NCBI RefSeq assembly: GCF_047495875.1
Contig: NC_092460.1
Coordinates: forward strand, 37,362,054 to 37,426,053
From: Pithys albifrons albifrons
Taxonomy: Eukaryota; Chordata; Aves; Passeriformes; Thamnophilidae
Length of the DNA stretch: 64,000 nucleotides
Reading direction: 5' to 3'
Within the stretch, counting starts at the first letter, position 1, and every line of letters begins with the position of its first letter. Positions 54,301-64,000 of the stretch are shown in pieces. The notes under the pieces were generated by a model. That model was not told the origin of the DNA and made no database searches. It saw nothing but the letters and a program-made list of their open reading frames with translations. The translations under genes were made by a program, and so were the position numbers.

Positions 54301-54877
54301 CCCCAGCATGTGACTCTCTTGGATATGCTACACTGTGAAGGTCCCCCTTGTAGTTCCAAATGAATATATGTTTATTTGTACATGTTTCTGTATATATGTA
54401 CATATATATGTTTACTTAAGTGTCAACATAAGCTGATAAACATGTACACAAATCATGGAGAGTGTAAATTATACCATGCTTCTGGCAGAGTTAGTAATAG
54501 TTGGGTTTGTCCATTGATTTTCATTTTAGCTCCTTACCCTTATACACTCATTGCTTCTAAAAAGCTTGCTTGTACTATCATTGACACTGACAGGTGTTGC
54601 AGTAGCACTTAGGAGATTAAAGCCTTTTCTTTTAGGTCTTGTATGTAATAGACAGAAATACTCAGTGATTAGTTTCAAAAGTATCTCTTATCTCTTGACA
54701 TGACCCATAACCCAACTGAGCTGCATGGGTTCAGCAAAACCTCAGACAACCCTTCCCACTGATATTGTGGACCATGCAAGTGACAGAAGCATGGTGAGCT
54801 GTTGGCAGGATTTTGACAGTTTAGAGTTTCTAGATTATACATGCTATTGCAGAGTTCACCGATGATTTTCAAGACAA
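51331..54877. other. No gene recognised
   Basis: AT-rich sequence between ERV relic and LTR. An AT-rich TATATG stretch lies near 54365-54415. No open frame above 82 codons. Confidence 0.55.
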
Positions 54878-55607
54878 TGTGCTGGTTTAAAGGTAAACCA
54901 GCAGGAGAAAAGAATTCAAGAGAGATTACAAGTCAGAGTAACAGTTTAATAAAAAAATTACAATAATTACAATGATACAGGAAAAAATTGGTTTAGACCC
55001 ACAAAACCCAGATGTATAACTTGGCACCCCAGGGTATGAACAGAATGGTGTTTGTTAGGCCCTGTGCTGATTGCCATGTGGTCCCTCTGAGTCCAAAGTA
55101 AAAGGAAAGGAAAACATGTTGATGTGGATGATGGTCACAGTCTGGTTGAGAGTGGCAGTCACAGTCCTGTTGAGGTTCTGGTCCTCCTCTGGATCTGAGG
55201 AGTGGTACCAGAAGTTCCCAAACCTGAAGATTACATATGCTCAGGTTCAGATGGGAATGCCCAGTACCTCCCCCAGGGCCAGGAGTTTTGCAATGGGTGA
55301 TTTACTCTGGGAGTCATGGGATATTTTTGGACTCCTTGATGGCCCATTAGCAGACATGACCCCTCTGGCTGGGTGTGAAAGTGCTATAAATGCCTCCCTG
55401 GAGGGGAGTTAGCACACTTGAGTCATTGGTGTGAAGACTATCTCACAGGGTTCTCCAGCACCCAGCTTGCAGCCTGAGAGGTCAGGTTTGCCCTGGGCAG
55501 CTGCTGCAAATGATCCGTTATTAACAGTTTGTTAGAGGGTGTAGAATACACAGTTTTGGTTACATCCACACAGCAATAAGCTGCTCCCAGCAGCTCTGAC
55601 TAGGACA
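54878..55607 (-). mobile_element. Solo LTR, family A
   Basis: A 730-bp unit from TGTGCTGGTTTAAAGG to CTGACTAGGACA in + orientation, colinear with the other family A copies. The flanks (GACAA on the left, GGAAA on the right) do not form a good target-site duplication, so it may be old or flanked by deletions. I see no internal retroviral sequence on either side. Confidence 0.85.
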
Positions 55608-56650
55608 GGAAATTTCCCCATATGCTTCTACTCTGATTTCTTAAATCAAATTCCTTCAATCATGAAAGCCTGCTTAGACCTTCTAAAATTATTTTTCTTC
55701 ATACATACTTTTTAGTCTTGAAAAGAAAAATCATAGTGAGTCTTTAGTAAAACAACAATAAAGAGGCTGAAGCAGAGGTATTTTTTACAACAATTTTGCA
55801 ATAAAGAAACTCTTTGAAAACACAGGATTTTATTAACAAGGTCTAACCTGATACAAGATACTTGATTTCTACATGGAAGTTTGAGGGCCATTTCCTCAGC
55901 CTGGAACAATATAGTGGGTGCAGACTTAATAAGAAGTTCAAAGGTAGGATTGTCAGCATCTTGATGGGACCAAGCTTTTTCTCCCCCTTGGTCTATGTCA
56001 GGTCACTCTCTGCTACCTTCAATCGTTAGACAATCAGAAGCTCCTCACAGATGCCTTCTTTTATACAGACCAGGCTCTGAGAAAACTAGATACTGCTGCT
56101 CACCTCCTGCACAACCTGCATCTGGACAACCAGCACCCACATGTGTTGAGTCTGCTACATATTATAGGCAGGAACCTAGGCAGTCTCTCATATTAGACTC
56201 ACACAAGAACTATGGAGACCATGTGCCCATATTTTAAAATTCTCAGACCAAAACAAATGGCAATTTTAGCTGTGCTATATGGTGCACATGGTTTCACAGC
56301 CTGTCTGCTTCTCTCTACCCTTTCCTAACAACATTTCACCTGCAATCGTTTTCTACTGTGCAGTCATCTCTGCCTCATCCCATTGACCATGTCATATCCA
56401 AACCAGCCAGGGAAACCTTTGCACAGATGAAAAAAAAAAGGAAAGAGAGGCAGGCACAGAAAACGTGATTGCTGAGGCAATAAAATATAGCCTAAATAAT
56501 TTTTTGGTCCTTCTGCTTTTGCATTAAGCCTTAGGAGCATAGCTAAACTCTAAGTGGCATTGGTAGACTTGAACCTGCTTTAAATGTACAGTCTGAGGCT
56601 CCAGCTGGTATGGACAGGGTTTACAGACGAGAATTACTGCCACAGTAGAT
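55608..56650. other. No gene recognised
   Basis: Unique-looking sequence; a short A run lies near 56430. Frames up to 80 codons without motif. Confidence 0.55.
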
Positions 56651-57200
56651 CACAGACTCATAGAATCAATGGGGTTGAAAAAGACCTCCAAGATCATCAA
56701 GTCCAACCCTTGCTCCAACTCCAGTCCCTTTACCAGATCATGGCACTCAGTGCCACATCCAATCTCAGTTTAAAAACCTCCAGGGATGGTGAATCCCCCA
56801 CCTTTCTGGGCAGCCCATTCCAATGCCTGATTACTCTCTCTGGACAGAATTTTATCCTGATATCCAACTTAAATTTCCCCTGGCAGAGTTTAAGCCTGTA
56901 CCCCCTTGTCCTGTTGCTGAGTGCCTGGGAGAAGAGACCAACCCCCACCTGGCTAGAACTTCCCTTCAGGTAGTTATAGACAGTGATGAGGTCACCTCTG
57001 AGCCTCCTCTTCTCCAGGCTAAACACCCCCAGCTCCCTCAGCCTCTCCCCACAGCACTTGTGCTCCAGGCCTTCCCCAACCTTGTTGCTCTTCTCTGGAC
57101 CCACATCAGCACCTCAATATCTTTCCTGAACTGAGGGGCCCAGAACTGCAATCCAAACTTTTCCTAGTGGACACAGCCATTACAGTGCTGTACAGGGCTA
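56651..57200 (-). mobile_element. CR1 LINE fragment with ORF2 C-terminus
   Basis: Reverse-oriented CR1 starting at its 3' end (ACTCATAGAATCAATGGGGTTG) and extending into the C-terminal pol region. The minus-strand frame 56730-57104 reads the CR1 pattern ...[15 protein letters not shown]... and ...[24 protein letters not shown]. About 550 bp, 5'-truncated. The minus-strand frame is still mostly open but has no start and no RT core. Confidence 0.92.
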
Positions 57201-59179
57201 TGATATTTCATAGAGAAGAAAAGGTTCACAACAGAACTGAAGATTTCCCTCACACGTCTCATCCTAGACACCACTCTTGAATTCACTTGAAAACATCTCG
57301 TTTTTCAGAGCCTGCAATTATATGCTTTCAGTCTTGCATTTTTATTATTCCCCTCTTATAATAAAGCTAATAAATAGTAAAATTTAAAACTACAATAAAA
57401 AATTTCCTTCACGGCCTCAGTTAGTGCCTCTTAAGTCAACCTCACTACACAAACTTACTATAACCAATGCAACATGAGTGGAAGTGTTTATTTTTTCAGT
57501 GTGCCCATTTGAAAGCAGAATTTTTGAACCCAGTAAGTCTCTTTATAAAAGTTTGGGAATTTTTCTGTTTTGGAACAAATGCAGATATTAGCTCTATAGT
57601 TTTTAGAGTCACTATGACTAGGCTCAATGTTTCTAACTTGCTTCTGCTGGTATTAGTCCATGTGGAAGTTTCACTTTTTTACCACCATGATCTTTGAAGA
57701 CCTCTTGTGCTAGTAGCCTTTTGGCCCAGACTTACAGATTAAACAACTCAGCACACTGCTGCCTCATCTCAGAGAAAATTTTTGTTCAACATTTTTAAAC
57801 AAAAAGCTTACAAGCACAGGTCAACATTAACTATTTGACTAGTTTCCAGCTGAGGACAGAGAGAGAACTTTTTCAGGATATTTTTTTTAAAAACACTGAA
57901 GCAAACTGAAAAATTCCAACTTATATGGGCAGTGTTTTCAAACAGTTTTGTGAGTGACTTTGTAACACACTTACTCGGCCATTACTATTTTGACTCCCAT
58001 AAAGATAGTTACGTAGAGCCATAGAATGGTTTGGGTTGGAAGGACCTTAACAACTATTTAGATTCAACCCCCCTACTGTGGACAGGGGGCACCTTTCATT
58101 TAACCAGGTTGCTCAGAGCTCCACCTCACCTGGCCTTGAATACCTCCAGGGGTGGGGAATACACAACTTCTCTTAAGCAAAAGTTACTTTAAATAACAGT
58201 AACTTCTAACATCTGATTTTGTACACAATCTGAAAATGAGTTTGAATCACCAAGTTACTCTAATTAGTTTATAGATGCAAGATCTTGACAAGAATAGGGA
58301 GCAAAGATAAATCCAGTGCTGTATAGGCCATGAATCCTTATTCTGCTGTGATATTTTTAGTCTGTCAGGTTGCAGGAATAGATCCAGTTAATGGGATAAG
58401 TTTATTCCATTAATAAACTTAATTTCTAAGCTTTAACTCATTCTTGTCACAGCAGATTAAATATTAGCAAGTGCCAAGCTGTTCTGGTGGTGTGCTTTGC
58501 TGCTACTCGCATATAAAGCACTTATTTTAACTTGCATAACAATCAGACCTTGATGACTATGGGAGGAGATTTTGTAGTATATGGAATTACATGTTGATGA
58601 TCCACATTGACTCTCTCTACCAGCAGTCAAGCCTTCTACCTCAACATGAAAAAAAATCAAGTCCACCTTGTACTGCATCAGGAGCCACAGCAATCCTTTG
58701 AATTGGCAACCTAAATGTTGGCAGATGTAGAAGAAAGATACAGAAAGAGCACCTGGGACTGTCAGGACTTGACAGGGATTTGAATATATTTATCACAATA
58801 CCAAAGCCTCAGCACGAATCTGTATTAACAAGACCTAAGATAGCTGGCACAGGAATATTCACTGTAGAAACAGTGCAATATCAAATCATAGTTTATATTG
58901 TGGTTGAAAGAAAGGGAGTCAAAGTATATTTTATGAGGATTTGTAACATAAGGATGGAGAGGAAATAAAAAAAGAATTTAACAACCTTAGCTGAAAGATT
59001 TTCAGAGAGCAAACAAGTGCCTACTGTGGTGACAACCATTTAAACAGGTTTGGACTCCATGCTGGTCATGACTAAGAAGACTCATTTCATCTGAAATCAA
59101 AGATATTTATGGATTATATACTACCTCATTAACATTGTAAATAAGATGGACAAAGTCAGTCTTTTTTACAGCTATTATA
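57201..59179. other. No gene outside the CR1 fragment
   Basis: AT-rich sequence around the CR1 piece at 58016-58175, up to the LINE's left target-site duplication. Confidence 0.55.
58016..58175 (-). mobile_element. CR1 LINE 3' fragment
   Basis: CCATAGAATGGTTTGGGTTGGAAGGACCTTAA followed by CACCTCACCTGGCCTTGAATACCTCCAGGG is the reverse complement of a CR1 3' end. About 160 bp remain. Confidence 0.87.
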
Positions 59180-59186
59180 TCTAAGT

Positions 59187-59222
59187 CTTCTCCGGGGACA
59201 GCCCCTTGTCGCGGGGGAGAAG
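59187..59222 (+). other. 5'-terminal hairpin of the RTE LINE
   Basis: The first seven bases after the TSD (CTTCTCC, 59187-59193) pair with GGAGAAG (59216-59222). Inside, GACA (59197-59200) can pair with TGTC (59207-59210). A stem exactly at the element's 5' end supports this as the true start. Structured 5' ends in some LINE clades are self-cleaving HDV-like ribozymes, but I could not show the required double pseudoknot here. Confidence 0.6.
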
Positions 59223-59944
59223 CTTGCGTGCCCTCATGAGGTTGAGAGCTATGCTGGAGGTGGTTTGTGCCGCCGGTAGGGTCTCCCATGCCAGACAGGT
59301 CTCAGCTGAAGGGTCAGACAAAGTGTGTCCACGGGCAGGATGGGCTTGCTAGCCGTCTGGCAACCATCCTAGGAGAAGGACAACTCCAACCCCAAACCCG
59401 GGCAGATGGAGCTTGTTTAGCCCTGTAAGGCCATTCATCTAAGAGAAGGATACTCTAACCAAACCTACGTCCTGAGGTATTCGCTGTCACCATCCAAGCT
59501 CGCTAGGCCATGGCAGATGAACCTTAGGAGTAAAGGGTGGGGCCAGTTCTGCGCACGCTGTGCCTCACCTAAAAAATCCATTGCGCAGGCTTGAAGGGTT
59601 CACTCACATTGCAAAGCCCTGTAGCAACAGGTGAGGGTCAAAAACGGCAGGTGATAGGAAGCAGCTGGAAGCCGCAGACCCAACCCTGCATGCAGGCGGT
59701 TCAGGATATGGGTCATTAGAGACTTGACCATGGAGATGACAGTCTCTTGCGGCAGCATCCTGAATGACCAAGCAGCCTTTTCTAGGGACAGCACTGCTTG
59801 CTCCACATGGAGAGGGGCCTAGCAAAGGTGGCTTAAACAAAGCTCATCTCCACACCCAGTTGGATAACCGCGGCCAACTGGCATCTTCCATGCGGTCAAA
59901 CAAAAGCAAAGAGATTTCAAAGGCATACACCTGCCTCCAAAGGT

Positions 59945-61537
59945 GTGCTCAAACTAACACTCGCATGTTGGAAAATCAGAACCATGCTTGATACTGGGGA
60001 TAGTGGACGTCCTGAGCATTGTTCTGCTCTAATTGCCCACGAACTGTCACAGCTCAACATTGACATTGCTGCTCTCAGTGAATTTTGTCTTCATGAGGAA
60101 GGCAGCCTTAAAGAACATGGTGCTGGCTACACACTCTACTGGTCAGGCAAACCCAATTCTGAAGCCTGGAAAGGAGTCCTGGGCAAGCATGGTGTTGGAA
60201 ACTGCAACAACAACAGACGCCTCCTGCTAGAGTTTTGCGCAGAACGGCAGCTCACCATCACCAACACTATCTTTCAACAGAAAGACAGCCTGAAGACAAC
60301 CTGGATTCATCCTCGATCCAAGCACTGGCACCTCATTGACTATATCTTAGTACAACAGAGGAATGTCAGTGATGTCCGTCATACTCAAGTGATGCCGAGT
60401 GCAGAATGTCAAACAGACCACCACCTTGTGCGCTGCAAACTTAACCTCCACTTCAAGCCCAAACCTAAGACAAGCGGCATTCCAAGGAGGAGGCTCCAAG
60501 TCAGCAATCTTCAAACAGCCACAGTGAGAGACAGCTTCCAGGGAAACCTTCAAACTAGACTTAAAGATAATCCCATAGATTCCTCTCTTGAAGCGCTTTG
60601 GCAACATATTAAAAGTTGCATCCTGCAGTCCTCTGAAGAGTCCTTGGGGTTCTCCTCCAAGAAAAACAAAGACTGGTTTGATGAAAACAATCAAGAGATC
60701 CAGGAATTGCTGAAGAAGAGAACTGCTCACCAAGCACACCTTGCTCAGCCATCTTGCCATATAAAAATAGCCGCCTTTCGTCTTGCATGCAGTAAGCTCC
60801 AACAGAAACTTCGAGACATCCAGAACAAATGGTGGCTCGACCTAGCAGAAAAGACACAACTATGCACAGATTTGGGTGACCAAAGAGGATTCTATGAGAC
60901 CCTGAAAGCAGTGTACGGACCCACACACCAGGTTCAAAGCCCCCTACTCAGTGCAGATGGTCAACTGCTTTTAGCAGATAAAACCTCCATCCTGAACCAA
61001 TGGTCTGAGCACTTTCAGACTCTCTTCAGTGCCAACCGTGTAGTCCAAGGCTCAGCAATTCAGCACATTACACAACAACCGGTGAAACATGAATTGGATG
61101 CAGCCCCTACTATGGGAGAGATACTCAAGGCCATACAACAGGTGAAAACTGGCAAGGCTGCTGGGGTTGATGGAATTCCACCTGAAATTTGGAAGCATGG
61201 AGGTCAAGCACTCCATGCCAAATTCCACAAGCTTGTTGTGCGTTGCTGGGAACAGGGGGAACTACCACCAGATCTCCGTGATGCAGTCATTATCACCCTG
61301 TACAAGAAGAAAGGAGAAAAATCAGACTGCTCAAATTACCAAGGTATTACTTTGCTCTCCTTTGCTGGTAAAATCCTTGCAAGAATACTTCTGAACAGAT
61401 TAGTACCCACTATTGCAGATCTTCTACCTGAAAGCCAGTGTGGTTTCAGAGCCAATAGGAGCACCACAGACATGGTGTTTATTCTCAGACAACTGCAAGA
61501 GAAGTGTAGGGAACAGTCTCTATGTAACCTTTGTTGA
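59945..61537 (+). pseudogene. RTE LINE ORF, part 1: endonuclease plus N-terminal reverse transcriptase (frameshifted)
   Basis: This 530-codon frame holds the first half of the LINE polyprotein. Residues 1-70 resemble the N-terminal part of an AP-like endonuclease (IDIAALSE at 39-46). Residues about 85-162 resemble its C-terminal part, with a HWHLIDYIL block near 127-135 and TDHH at 157-160, the expected catalytic His region. The two parts are joined at about residue 71 with far less spacing than such endonucleases need, so the central domain is missing in frame. Reverse transcriptase begins near residue 400 (GKAAGVDGIPPEIW), with NYQGITLLS near 463 and PESQCGFRANRST near 493. The frame ends just after KCREQ because of a small indel at about 61514-61520; coding resumes in the next frame. 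The start at 59945 is the first ATG in frame with the conserved block. Not expected to make an active enzyme. Confidence 0.88.
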
Positions 61538-62849
61538 CCTCACCAAAGCTTTTGACACTGTGAGCAGAAAAGGCCTGTGGCAGATCTTGGAACGTTTAGG
61601 ATGTGCCCCCAAGTTCCTCATAATGATCATCCTGCTACATGAGGATCAGCGTGGACAAGTCAGATATGGCGATGCACTCTCTGAGCCCTTTCCAATAACC
61701 AATGGTGTGAAACAAGGTTGCGTTCTTTCACCAACTCTATTCACAATCTTCTTCAGCATGATGCTCCGAAGAGCCACAGCAGACCTCGATGAAGAAAATG
61801 GCATCTACATCCGATATCGTACCGATGGAAGCCTATTCAACCTAAGGTGACCGAAGGCCCACACCAAGACCCTGAATCACCTTGTCCGTGAGCTGCGTTT
61901 TGCTGACGATGCCGCCCTCGTTGCTCACACAGAAGCAGCTCTGCAGTGCTTAACATCCTGCTTTGGAGAGGCTGCTGAGCTTTTTGGGCTGGAAGTCAGC
62001 CTGAAGAAGACGGAAGTTCTCTACCAACCTGCACCTCAAGAAGTCTTCCATCATCCTCACATCACCATAGGCAATTCAGAGCTTAAGTCAGTCCAGCAGT
62101 TGACCTATCTGGGAAGTATCATTTCCTCAGAGGGTAAGATCGACAAAGAGATAGACAACAGGCTAGCAAAGGCATACAGAGCCTTTGGAAAACTCCATAA
62201 AAGAGTCTGGTCCAATAAACACCTGAAGAAAAGTACAAAGGTCAGTGTCTACAGAGCCATTGTACTGTCTACTCTTTTATATGGGTCTGAATCCTGGGTC
62301 ATCTATCGCCACCACCTGCGGCTTCTCGAACGCTTCCATCAGCGCTGCCTCCGTTCAATCCTAAACATCCACTGGTCTGATTACGTGACCAATGTGTCTG
62401 TTCCTGAACAGGCAGGAGTCACCAGTATGGAGGCCATGCTAATGAGAACGCAGCTACGCTGGGCAGGGCACGTCTCCAGGATCGAGGATCACCACCTTCC
62501 GAAAATTGTGCTCTGTGGTGAACTCACCACCGTCGGCCGCAAGAGAGGAGCCCTGAAGAAGAGATACAAGGACTCCCTGAAACAACACCTCAGTCTTGGC
62601 CATATTGACTGCCACCAATGGTCCACTCTGGCCTCCAGTCAGGATTCATGGAGACACACCATTCACGACACAGCTGCTTCCTTTGAGAATGCACGGAGAG
62701 TCAGTCTTGAGGAGAAAAGACAATGCAGAAAGAACCGTTCCTTGCCAATGTCACCTAGGGAGACGTTTCGCTGTGCCTTTTGTGACCAGACCTGCCTATC
62801 CCGTATCAGCCTTTTTAGCCACCAGCACGCTTGCAGCAAGCGTGGGTAG
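61515..62849 (+). pseudogene. RTE LINE ORF, part 2: reverse transcriptase catalytic core and C-terminal finger (one stop)
   Basis: This is the continuation of the LINE polyprotein after the frameshift. It carries reverse transcriptase motif A (VDLTKAFDTVS, from about 61536), the NGVKQGCVLSPTLF block near 61707-61748, and the catalytic FADD box at 61899-61910. A single in-frame TGA at 61848-61850 interrupts it between these; a CGA-to-TGA change would explain it but cannot be proved here. Thumb and connection sequence follows (TYLGSIISSEGKID, LLYGSESW, LRWAGHVSRIEDHHLPK). The C-terminus has a Cys-x2-Cys ... His-x-His-x-Cys pattern (about 62769-62840) like the nucleic-acid-binding finger of many RTE-like LINE proteins. 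The stop is TAG at 62847-62849, inside a hairpin. The catalytic aspartates are present but the copy is broken. Confidence 0.88.
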
Positions 62850-62879
62850 TGCCCTTCTCAAATCTTCGTTCGCGAAGCC
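62828..62879 (+). other. Two 3'-end hairpins of the RTE LINE
   Basis: CACGCTTG (62828-62835) and CAAGCGTG (62839-62846) form a perfect 8-bp stem with a 3-nt loop, directly before the stop codon. CTTCG (62866-62870) and CGAAG (62875-62879) form a 5-bp stem closed by a TTCG tetraloop. The ATG-triplet tail and TSD follow within 25 bp. LINE reverse transcriptases recognise structured 3' ends of their own RNA, so these are plausible template-recognition elements; that role is inferred. Confidence 0.55.
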
Positions 62880-63564
62880 TAGACATGATGATGATGTCTA
62901 AGTGAAATAAGCTGGAAAAAGGATGAGGCTGTTGTTGAAACTTTCAGACACCTGAAGGCTTCCACTGACTTAATAAGGCCAAGTGTTTTCTCATTTCCAG
63001 TTTCTTCCTTTATTATTTTTTTCTCCTTCCCTTTGAACACACAAAGCTAATAGATGTGTTTTTTATCACAGAGAAATAAGGTAGCACTGATGAAATCTGC
63101 AAGACTTTCTTTTTTAAAGAAAATTTTAATAAAGATGTTTATACAAGCCTTGCAGATCTTCAATAAGAGTCTGACTCTGCATGATGCTTATAGACCTCAA
63201 CTTCCCCTGAAGCGAGGAAACAATCTTGTGCTCACCCCAAGGAAATGAACAATATTATCTAATACATCTTTTCTGTCTTGAACCTCCATGATTAGGTGTT
63301 CAATTGTATCAGCTGGAAAATATTATGCAGATCACAGATACCTGCTCTTCTCATGCAAGAGAGCATACATGCTCCCTTCCAGACTTTCACAGTGAATGCT
63401 GAAGGGAAATCTCCCAGGGTTGCCAGACACAGTCCCAGAGCCAATCTGAGCCCATATGCTGCAGTAATGCTCTAACTGCTGGTGCTCTCATAGGAATATG
63501 TTAGACAAGGCCTTGACAGCCAACAGGTCTGACTGTTACCAATAGTACTAGGACCCAGAAGCCA

Positions 63565-63665
63565 CAGTATCATCAAATCATTTAGGTTGGAAAAGACCTC
63601 CAAGATCATTGAGCCCAACTGTTATCTCCAGCACTGCCAAGCCTACCACTAAACTGATGCCTTAT
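63565..63665 (-). mobile_element. CR1 LINE 3' fragment
   Basis: ATCATTTAGGTTGGAAAAGACCTCCAAGATCATTGAGCCCAAC is the CR1 3' end in reverse. About 100 bp are recognisable; the octamer tail is diverged (AGTATCATCAAATC). Confidence 0.82.
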
Positions 63666-63696
63666 CCTGGAAAAGGCCTTCAAAACAATATTAGTG

Positions 63697-63739
63697 GAAA
63701 TAGATAGATTAGATAGGTAGATAAGTAGATAGGTAGAGT
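63697..63739. repeat. GATA/GTAG microsatellite
   Basis: ATAGATAGATTAGATAGG type tetranucleotide repeats, imperfect. Confidence 0.85.
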
Positions 63740-64000
63740 AGCCCCTTTATTAGAAGCCTCTAGGTGCACAATAAAAGTACGCACACATGTGCCAGCCAAA
63801 TGTTAGTTTTTGCAACTCTCAGTAATTAACATATTTGATGACTATACCCAATCCATGATATTATTTTTCCCTTGGTGCCCACCCTCAGAATTCCTCAGAA
63901 CTGCCCCTTAGAACCCCTCCAAGGGCTCTGAGCTTACTCTTCTGTTTTGACTACAAGCTATCTTATTGTTTCAGTTGGAGTTCTTGCAGATGTTCTTCAA

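Larger units (their letters stand above)
59187..62896 (+). mobile_element. Near full-length RTE-type non-LTR retrotransposon (LINE)
   Basis: A LINE of about 3.7 kb flanked by the 7-bp direct repeat TCTAAGT (59180-59186 and 62897-62903), read as its target-site duplication. It begins with a GC-rich hairpin, has a leader of about 0.76 kb, then one long coding region (59945-62849) for endonuclease, reverse transcriptase and a C-terminal Cys/His finger. It ends in a short 3' UTR with two hairpins and a tail of ATG triplets. A single ORF, short 3' UTR and trinucleotide 3' repeat are RTE-clade traits; CR1 elements end in an octamer instead. The intact 5' end, matching TSDs and few disabling lesions suggest a fairly recent insertion. 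RTE elements work by target-primed reverse transcription in the nucleus. Which RTE family this is (for example the horizontally transferred AviRTE of birds) cannot be settled without a repeat library. Confidence 0.88.
62904..64000. other. No gene outside the CR1 fragment
   Basis: AT-rich flank of the LINE with one CR1 fragment and a GATA repeat. Nothing else recognised. Confidence 0.55.

Noticed and set aside
56584..56973. 129-codon plus-strand frame
   Set aside because: Antisense of the CR1 fragment; the minus-strand frame carries the real CR1 similarity.
60347..60926. Minus-strand frames of 151 and 105 codons
   Set aside because: Shadows of the LINE polyprotein on the opposite strand.

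Overview
The window looks like a gene-poor (intergenic or deep-intronic) stretch of a bird genome, probably passerine-like. The evidence is the repeat content. There are several CR1 LINE fragments, one ending in the avian-type ATTCTGTG octamer tail. There are also many short TG...CA retroviral LTRs, most of them solo, and simple repeats typical of amniote DNA. I found no convincing host protein-coding gene, rRNA, tRNA or CRISPR array. Nearly every long open frame belongs to a retroelement or to low-complexity DNA.

Layout. 1-30 kb is mostly unique AT-rich DNA. It carries solo LTRs at 3934-4321, 5092-5943 (5-bp TSD) and 15595-15908 (4-bp TSD), and an LTR with an env transmembrane remnant at 18323-19013 (minus). 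A further LTR with PBS-like site and a short gag start lies at 19608-20469, and CR1 tails lie at about 13.3 and 23.4 kb. From 27.6 to 32 kb the composition changes: GC-rich DNA, a 30-bp minisatellite, an ERV gag relic (29630-30240), a CpG-island-like block (30290-30770) and a homopurine GGAA/GAAA tract of about 0.9 kb (31150-32030). From 32 to 45 kb there is AT-rich DNA with a striking perfect inverted repeat (36-bp arms, 10-nt loop) at 36081-36162, a truncated LTR at 37069, an LTR-like unit at 43 kb and a solo LTR with a perfect TSD at 44716-45416. From 48 to 55.6 kb lies an endogenous betaretrovirus-like relic: LTR, a PBS matching tRNA-Lys and a decayed gag. A solo LTR of the same family is inserted in it in inverse orientation with a 5-bp TSD, and a further copy lies at 54878-55607. 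From 56.6 to 63.7 kb there are three minus-strand CR1 fragments and a nearly complete RTE-type LINE (59187-62896).

The RTE-type LINE is the most notable object. It has a 7-bp TSD, a 5'-terminal hairpin, an ORF with endonuclease, reverse transcriptase and C-terminal zinc-finger-like regions, two 3' hairpins and a short ATG-repeat tail. Its damage is limited to a missing middle of the endonuclease domain, one frameshift and one stop codon. RTE elements are patchily distributed in birds and known for horizontal transfer, so the copy may mark the lineage.

All boundaries were read by eye from sequence. Family names given as A-D are my own labels for LTR groups in this window, not database names.
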